DNA of 64,000 nucleotides from Shewanella glacialipiscicola (GTDB lineage Bacteria; Pseudomonadota; Gammaproteobacteria; Enterobacterales; Shewanellaceae), in the NCBI RefSeq assembly GCF_023283485.1, contig NZ_JAKILU010000010.1:1-64000 (forward strand), read 5' to 3'. Position 1 is the first letter of the stretch. Each line of letters begins with the position of its first letter. The notes under the pieces are model-generated. The model was given only the letters and a program-made list of their open reading frames with translations, did not search any database and had not been told where the DNA came from. Of the stretch, positions 60,623 to 64,000 are shown piece after piece. Both the position numbers and the translations under genes were made by a program.

Positions 60623-60940
60623 ATGAAATTAGCCAGCACTCAGATACAAGCCATTCGCTTAGATAAAGAGGCGTTGAGTTTATCAATTAGCGCCGATATT
60701 GATTTTGATCGTTTTGTCGATTTTGCCGAACCACTCGCCGCTATACTCGATTGCACTGTAGGTGAGCGTCAATGGGGCGCCGACAGACATCAATGGGCAT
60801 TAGCATTTGAAGGGAGCCTGTTATGGCTCAATTATGAGTTTTACGGCAATATTTGCTGGCTTTCAACTGAAAATGAAGCCGATTTTGAGGTGTTAGAATA
60901 CTTCGCCACTGTGCTTAAACCTCATCTAAGAGTGAACTAA
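60623..60940 (+). CDS. DUF3630-family protein
   Basis: A 105-residue cytosolic protein with no membrane helix: LSISADIDFDRFVDFAEPLA, then GERQWGADRHQWALAFEGSL and LLWLNYEFYGNICWLS. Composition and motifs fit the DUF3630 family found in Shewanella-like bacteria. Function unknown. It lies between selO and srkA with gaps of 13 and 1 bases, so it is in their operon. Confidence 0.75.
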   Translation: MKLASTQIQAIRLDKEALSLSISADIDFDRFVDFAEPLAAILDCTVGERQWGADRHQWALAFEGSLLWLNYEFYGNICWLSTENEADFEVLEYFATVLKPHLRVN

Positions 60941-60941
60941 T

Positions 60942-61967
60942 ATGAATCAGAATATGACGCCGCCGACGATAACCAATACCAGCGGTGCAGCATTCCATTT
61001 CCAAGCGTTAACGCCAGATTTGATCTTAGATGCCATTGAAAGCTTAGGTGTGTATCCTGAAACGGGCTTGCTCGCGCTTAATAGCTATGAGAACCGTGTA
61101 TATCAGTTTCGTAGTGATGAAGGGTTACGTTATGTGGTGAAGTTTTATCGCCCCGATCGTTGGAGCGACGCACAGATCCAAGAAGAACATGACTATGCGT
61201 TAGCGCTCGCTGCTGAGGATATTCCAATGGCGGTGCCTGTGATTATCGAAGGCCGCACGCTGCATAAGTACCAAGGTTTTCGATTTACGCTGTTTCCGTC
61301 TTTGGGCGGCCGAGCTTTTGAGGTCGATAATTTAGAACAACTAGAGTCAGTCGGTCGATTTATCGGCCGTATACACCAGTACGCTGCGCAAACCTCGTTT
61401 GCAGAGCGTGAACCCTTAAATCCACAGATTTTAGGGGCCGAGCCGCTGGCGTGGTTAAAACAATCTGATCTCGTGCCTAACAGCTTACGTTTACCTTTTT
61501 TTACCGTGGTAGAACAAGTGCTAGCTAAGGCGAATGCGATTTGGGATCGACAGGATTTTGCGGCAATTCGTTTGCATGGGGATTTACACCCAGGCAATAT
61601 CCTGTGGACGCCCGACGGCCCTGGATTTGTCGATTTAGACGATGCGCGTATGGGGCCGGCCATTCAAGATTTATGGATGATGCTAACTGGTGATAGAGCG
61701 CAGCAATTAATGCAGCTTGAAATCTTACTCGAGGCCTATGAAGAGTTCTGTGAGTTTGATACTAGGCAACTTGCCTTGATTGAGCCACTGCGGGCGTTGC
61801 GTATGGTGCATTATAACGCGTGGATTGGCCGCCGCTGGGATGATCCGGCTTTCCCGATGAACTTCCCTTGGTTTGGGGATGAGAAATATTGGGAACAGCA
61901 AATTTTATCATTTAAAGAACAGTTATATGCACTTGGCGAATCTCCTTTGAGTTTAGTGCCTTATTAA
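60942..61967 (+). CDS. srkA: Stress response kinase A
   Basis: A 341-residue APH-fold Ser/Thr kinase (YihE), which in E. coli counters Cpx-linked cell death. ENRVYQFRSDEGLRYVVKFYRP contains the ATP-site Lys, RLHGDLHPGNILW the catalytic Asp, and FVDLDDARMGP the metal-binding Asp. It lies 136 bases upstream of dsbA, as in E. coli where the two are Cpx-regulated together. Confidence 0.95.
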   Translation: MNQNMTPPTITNTSGAAFHFQALTPDLILDAIESLGVYPETGLLALNSYENRVYQFRSDEGLRYVVKFYRPDRWSDAQIQEEHDYALALAAEDIPMAVPVIIEGRTLHKYQGFRFTLFPSLGGRAFEVDNLEQLESVGRFIGRIHQYAAQTSFAEREPLNPQILGAEPLAWLKQSDLVPNSLRLPFFTVVEQVLAKANAIWDRQDFAAIRLHGDLHPGNILWTPDGPGFVDLDDARMGPAIQDLWMMLTGDRAQQLMQLEILLEAYEEFCEFDTRQLALIEPLRALRMVHYNAWIGRRWDDPAFPMNFPWFGDEKYWEQQILSFKEQLYALGESPLSLVPY

Positions 61968-62103
61968 TGTTCAGTATTTAGCCGTGTACAATGGTCGCAG
62001 CGATATTAAATTGAACTCTTAGGCGTGAGTTACACTCAAAAAAGAGAATGTGTTAGTCTCCTGCCTAGTGAACCTATTTATAAGATTGATTTAAGGAATT
62101 TTC

Positions 62104-62712
62104 ATGAAAAAAGCATTACTTATGGCTGCGGCCTTGTTACTGGCGCCAATGGCCGTATTCGCTGCAGATTATCAAGAAGGTGTGCATTACACTGTGATTA
62201 ATGATGGCCCAGCGACGGCAAAACCAGAAATTACTGAGTTTTTTTCCTTCTACTGCCCACACTGTTTTAATTTTGCTAAAACGGTAGTGCCAAAAATTAT
62301 TGCAGACAAACCTGATGGTGTGGCTTTTAACCAAGCGCACGTTGATTTTATCGGTAAAGAAATGGGCGTAGAAATGTCACGTGCATTTGCAGTAGCACAT
62401 CAATTAAATGTCGATGATAAAATCGATAATGCACTTTTTTCAGCTATCCATGATAAAAAACAAAATTTTACTAATCGTGATGATATCCGTGCTCTTTTTA
62501 TCGCTAACGGTGTGGATGGTAAAACCTTCGACGCGGCCGCGGAATCTTTTATGGTGAAAGCGCAAATGGCTAAGATGAAGCGTGATACTGAAAATGCTAA
62601 GTTAACCGGCGTACCGGCTTTGGTTGTTAATGGTAAATATCGCGTTGAAACCGGTTCAATCAAATCCTACGATGAGCTATTAGATATCGCTTTCTTTCTA
62701 GCGAAGAAATAA
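62104..62712 (+). CDS. dsbA: Periplasmic thiol:disulfide oxidoreductase DsbA
   Basis: Introduces disulfides into exported proteins. The 202-residue protein has a signal peptide cleaved near FA-AD (residue 20). The active site is CPHC (Cys51-Cys54) in FFSFYCPHCFNF, and the cis-Pro loop is LTGVPALVVNG. The helical insertion domain lies between. The 136-base spacer after srkA may contain its own promoter. Confidence 0.97.
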   Translation: MKKALLMAAALLLAPMAVFAADYQEGVHYTVINDGPATAKPEITEFFSFYCPHCFNFAKTVVPKIIADKPDGVAFNQAHVDFIGKEMGVEMSRAFAVAHQLNVDDKIDNALFSAIHDKKQNFTNRDDIRALFIANGVDGKTFDAAAESFMVKAQMAKMKRDTENAKLTGVPALVVNGKYRVETGSIKSYDELLDIAFFLAKK

Positions 62713-62780
62713 TGCTGATGACGTTATCATGTCGCCGTTATACGAGCGGGTGATAATCCGTACCCATACAGTTGTTTGTT

Positions 62781-62807
62781 TAAAGGAGCCTAACGGCTCC
62801 TTTTTTA
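62781..62807 (+). terminator. Terminator after dsbA
   Basis: AAGGAGCC/GGCTCCTT stem with a TAAC loop, followed by six T, about 70 bases after the dsbA stop. Confidence 0.92.
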
Positions 62808-62905
62808 TTGCTTGTGACGGCAGTATTAAGTGTTGGCGTGAGTTAGCGACGTCGGGTTAAGCGCTTGAGATTATAGTTTATTGAATATATTGATAAAAAA
62901 CAGGC

Positions 62906-62975
62906 AAAAAAAACCGTACTTCTTATAACAGAAAGTACGGACTTGAGCCAAGGGGCTCTTTTTCACCCTGAGTAA
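62906..62975 (-). ncRNA. Candidate small RNA on the minus strand between dsbA and the YtfK-like gene
   Basis: On the minus strand, CCGTACTTTCT/AGAAGTACGG (62940-62914) followed by eight T is a good intrinsic terminator, preceded by a second hairpin GAGCC/GGCTC (62958-62945). TTGCCA (63011-63006) and TAAATT (62988-62983), spaced 17 bases, could be its promoter, giving a transcript of about 70 bases. No minus-strand protein gene ends here, since the flanking genes are on the plus strand. This is a structural prediction only; I do not recognise a known RNA family. Confidence 0.4.
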
Positions 62976-63197
62976 CATGGTTAATTTAACAGGGCGTCAA
63001 AAAATTGGCAAGCGTCATTTTTATGGCTTTTGGTTTTTTTGTGATTGAGTTTAATATTGATAGTTTAACTAAATCAGATGATTGAAGTTTTTGGGTGCTC
63101 AAATATGAAAAATAGTCTGTCAACCATGCAACTCAAACAGTAAACCTTATGTCAAAGAGGGGAATCAATAACAACAAGAATGTTTATAGGTGGTCAT

Positions 63198-63410
63198 ATG
63201 AGAGTTTTCCCCGTTTACGCCCCTAAACTTATCGTTAAGCATGCGCGTATTTTTCTTACTGGTGTTATTTGGGTTAAAGATTTAGGACGACTAGAATTTG
63301 AGCGGGGACGGTTTTTACTACCAAGAAAAAGCCTGCCAAAAGTGAAGCAGGCTATTTTAGAGCTGAACGAACTCATTGAAGCGCAGAATTATCAAACCAA
63401 TTCAATTTAG
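63198..63410 (+). CDS. YtfK-like (DUF1107) protein
   Basis: A 70-residue protein. From Met at 63198 it reads MRVFPVYAPKLIVKHARIF, and GVIWVKDLGRLEFERGRFLL follows. This lines up with E. coli YtfK, which starts MKIFQRYNP and has the same Lys-Asp-x-Gly and Glu-Phe-x-x-Gly pattern. YtfK stimulates ppGpp synthesis by SpoT under starvation in E. coli. The start has AGGTGG four bases upstream. A longer in-frame start at 63180 would not fit the alignment. Confidence 0.75.
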   Translation: MRVFPVYAPKLIVKHARIFLTGVIWVKDLGRLEFERGRFLLPRKSLPKVKQAILELNELIEAQNYQTNSI

Positions 63411-63479
63411 AGCGGGTTCGATTTAGAACCGGCTCAATTTAAATCTCATTTAGTTAGTATAGATTTCACGCCGCGCAGC

Positions 63480-63701
63480 TTAGATTTCGCTGTTTAGTAA
63501 ACCAACAAGACCGGTCACTTTTTCGTTCCAAGAAGTGAGTTCTTCCTGTAATTGTTGGTTTTGCTCATTCAACTGGTGATTGCGTTCATTTAAGGTCGAC
63601 GCTTTTTGCTTCTCTTCTTCAAGCTCCATTTTTAGAAGCTCGATAGTTTCGAGAGCAGCCTGGATTTTGGTTTCCAGTTTGGACAGTAATTCAAGGCTCA
63701 T
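63480..63701 (-). CDS. zapB: Cell division protein ZapB
   Basis: A 73-residue protein that is almost entirely coiled coil ([20 protein letters not shown], then a Gln/Asn/Glu-rich NQLNEQ heptad pattern), with no Pro or Cys. This matches ZapB, which assists Z-ring assembly through ZapA. It is convergent with the YtfK-like gene and divergent from the gene at the window end. Confidence 0.92.
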   Translation of the reverse strand: MSLELLSKLETKIQAALETIELLKMELEEEKQKASTLNERNHQLNEQNQQLQEELTSWNEKVTGLVGLLNSEI

Positions 63702-63880
63702 CTGGAGAGTCCTATGGTTTCTGGATGGGACTGTGATTCTAGCAGTGCCTTGAACTTAAGGAATAGCGATTCTTGCCGTTTGGTTAAAAAATAGCCTATT
63801 ACAGCGTTCTAAATTAAATTTTTTTGCATTTGTTATTAACTCGTTAGTATTCTTGGTTTTATTTTTTATCGGAATGGTCC

Positions 63881-64000
63881 ATGTCGTCTAGTCTGCTCGT
63901 CATACTCCCGTTACTGTTGACCTTAATTTTAGCCTTAGTTCTGCGTCGAACACTGGTGGCCTTAGGCGTCGGTATTGTTTCTGGCGCGTTATTGATTGCT
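63881..64000 (+). CDS. N-terminal part of a membrane transporter, possibly NhaC-type
   Basis: Only the first 40 codons are in the window, starting MSSSLLVILPLLLTLILALV, then LRRTLVALGVGIVSG. This is two hydrophobic stretches separated by an RR turn, typical of the start of Na+/H+ antiporter NhaC or related ion-transporter proteins. GGAA lies seven bases before the ATG. The family cannot be confirmed from so short a stretch. Confidence 0.5.
   Translation, partial: MSSSLLVILPLLLTLILALVLRRTLVALGVGIVSGALLIA

Noticed and set aside
62941-62964. Plus-strand GAGCC/GGCTC hairpin with five T as a second dsbA terminator
   Set aside because: The dsbA terminator at 62781 is stronger and closer. This hairpin is better explained as part of the minus-strand structure, although both uses are possible.

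Overview
The window reads as chromosomal DNA of a Shewanella-type gammaproteobacterium. This is inferred from gene order and protein families, since no database search was possible. Support comes from the pilMNOPQ-aroK-aroB-damX-dam-rpe-gph-trpS string, the lpoA-yraN-diaA-dolP block divergent from rsmI and next to rnpB, an argCBFGH operon divergent from ppc, and a speF-potE pair. Coding is dense. I see no prophage, insertion sequence, integrase, CRISPR array or obvious horizontally acquired island.

Layout. Positions 1-236 hold the end of an rRNA operon (5S 3' part, tRNA-Asp, terminator). A structured intergenic repeat follows at 424-522, with a second, inverted copy near 56334-56481. Next are cinA, a YceB-like lipoprotein and ppc, then a divergent region with an ARG box and the arginine operon (5.9-11.4 kb), which has an intrinsic terminator between argG and argH. 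From 11.5 to 26.5 kb lie mrcA (PBP1a), the type IV pilus alignment and secretin genes, shikimate genes, damX, dam, two small unknown genes, rpe, gph and trpS. From 26.5 to 33.4 kb lie a LysR regulator with a divergent EamA transporter, then dolP, diaA, yraN, lpoA, rsmI and RNase P RNA.

From 33.6 to 44.9 kb there is a DUF883-type membrane gene trio, an orphan POTRA plus Omp85-like barrel protein, a ThrE-type exporter, a MAPEG protein, a YgiQ radical-SAM protein, and gntR, gntT and gntK with two tandem GntR-type operators. From 45 to 49 kb is the acid/ornithine module potE-speF. A 34-codon ORF upstream of speF (48931-49035, minus) contains the HIRRxxH motif of the ornithine-sensing arrest peptide SpeFL. 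It is too short for routine gene calling and is the most interesting element here. From 49.5 to 58.7 kb are mostly poorly characterised genes: a PEBP protein, an AraC regulator, a DUF1232 protein, a secreted HExxH protein next to an acyltransferase, a SYLF protein, a seven-helix sensor-like protein with no output domain, YgbA and DsrE. The window ends with a lipoprotein, selO, a DUF3630 protein, srkA, dsbA, a possible small RNA, a YtfK-like (DUF1107) gene, zapB and the start of a membrane transporter.

Links between genes: PBP1a (mrcA) and its outer-membrane activator LpoA are both present. DamX and Dam sit together with aroKB as in enterics. SrkA and DsbA form the usual periplasmic stress pair. 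Carbon flow into arginine (ppc and arg genes) and ornithine removal (speF, potE) are both encoded, each with a recognisable control element.
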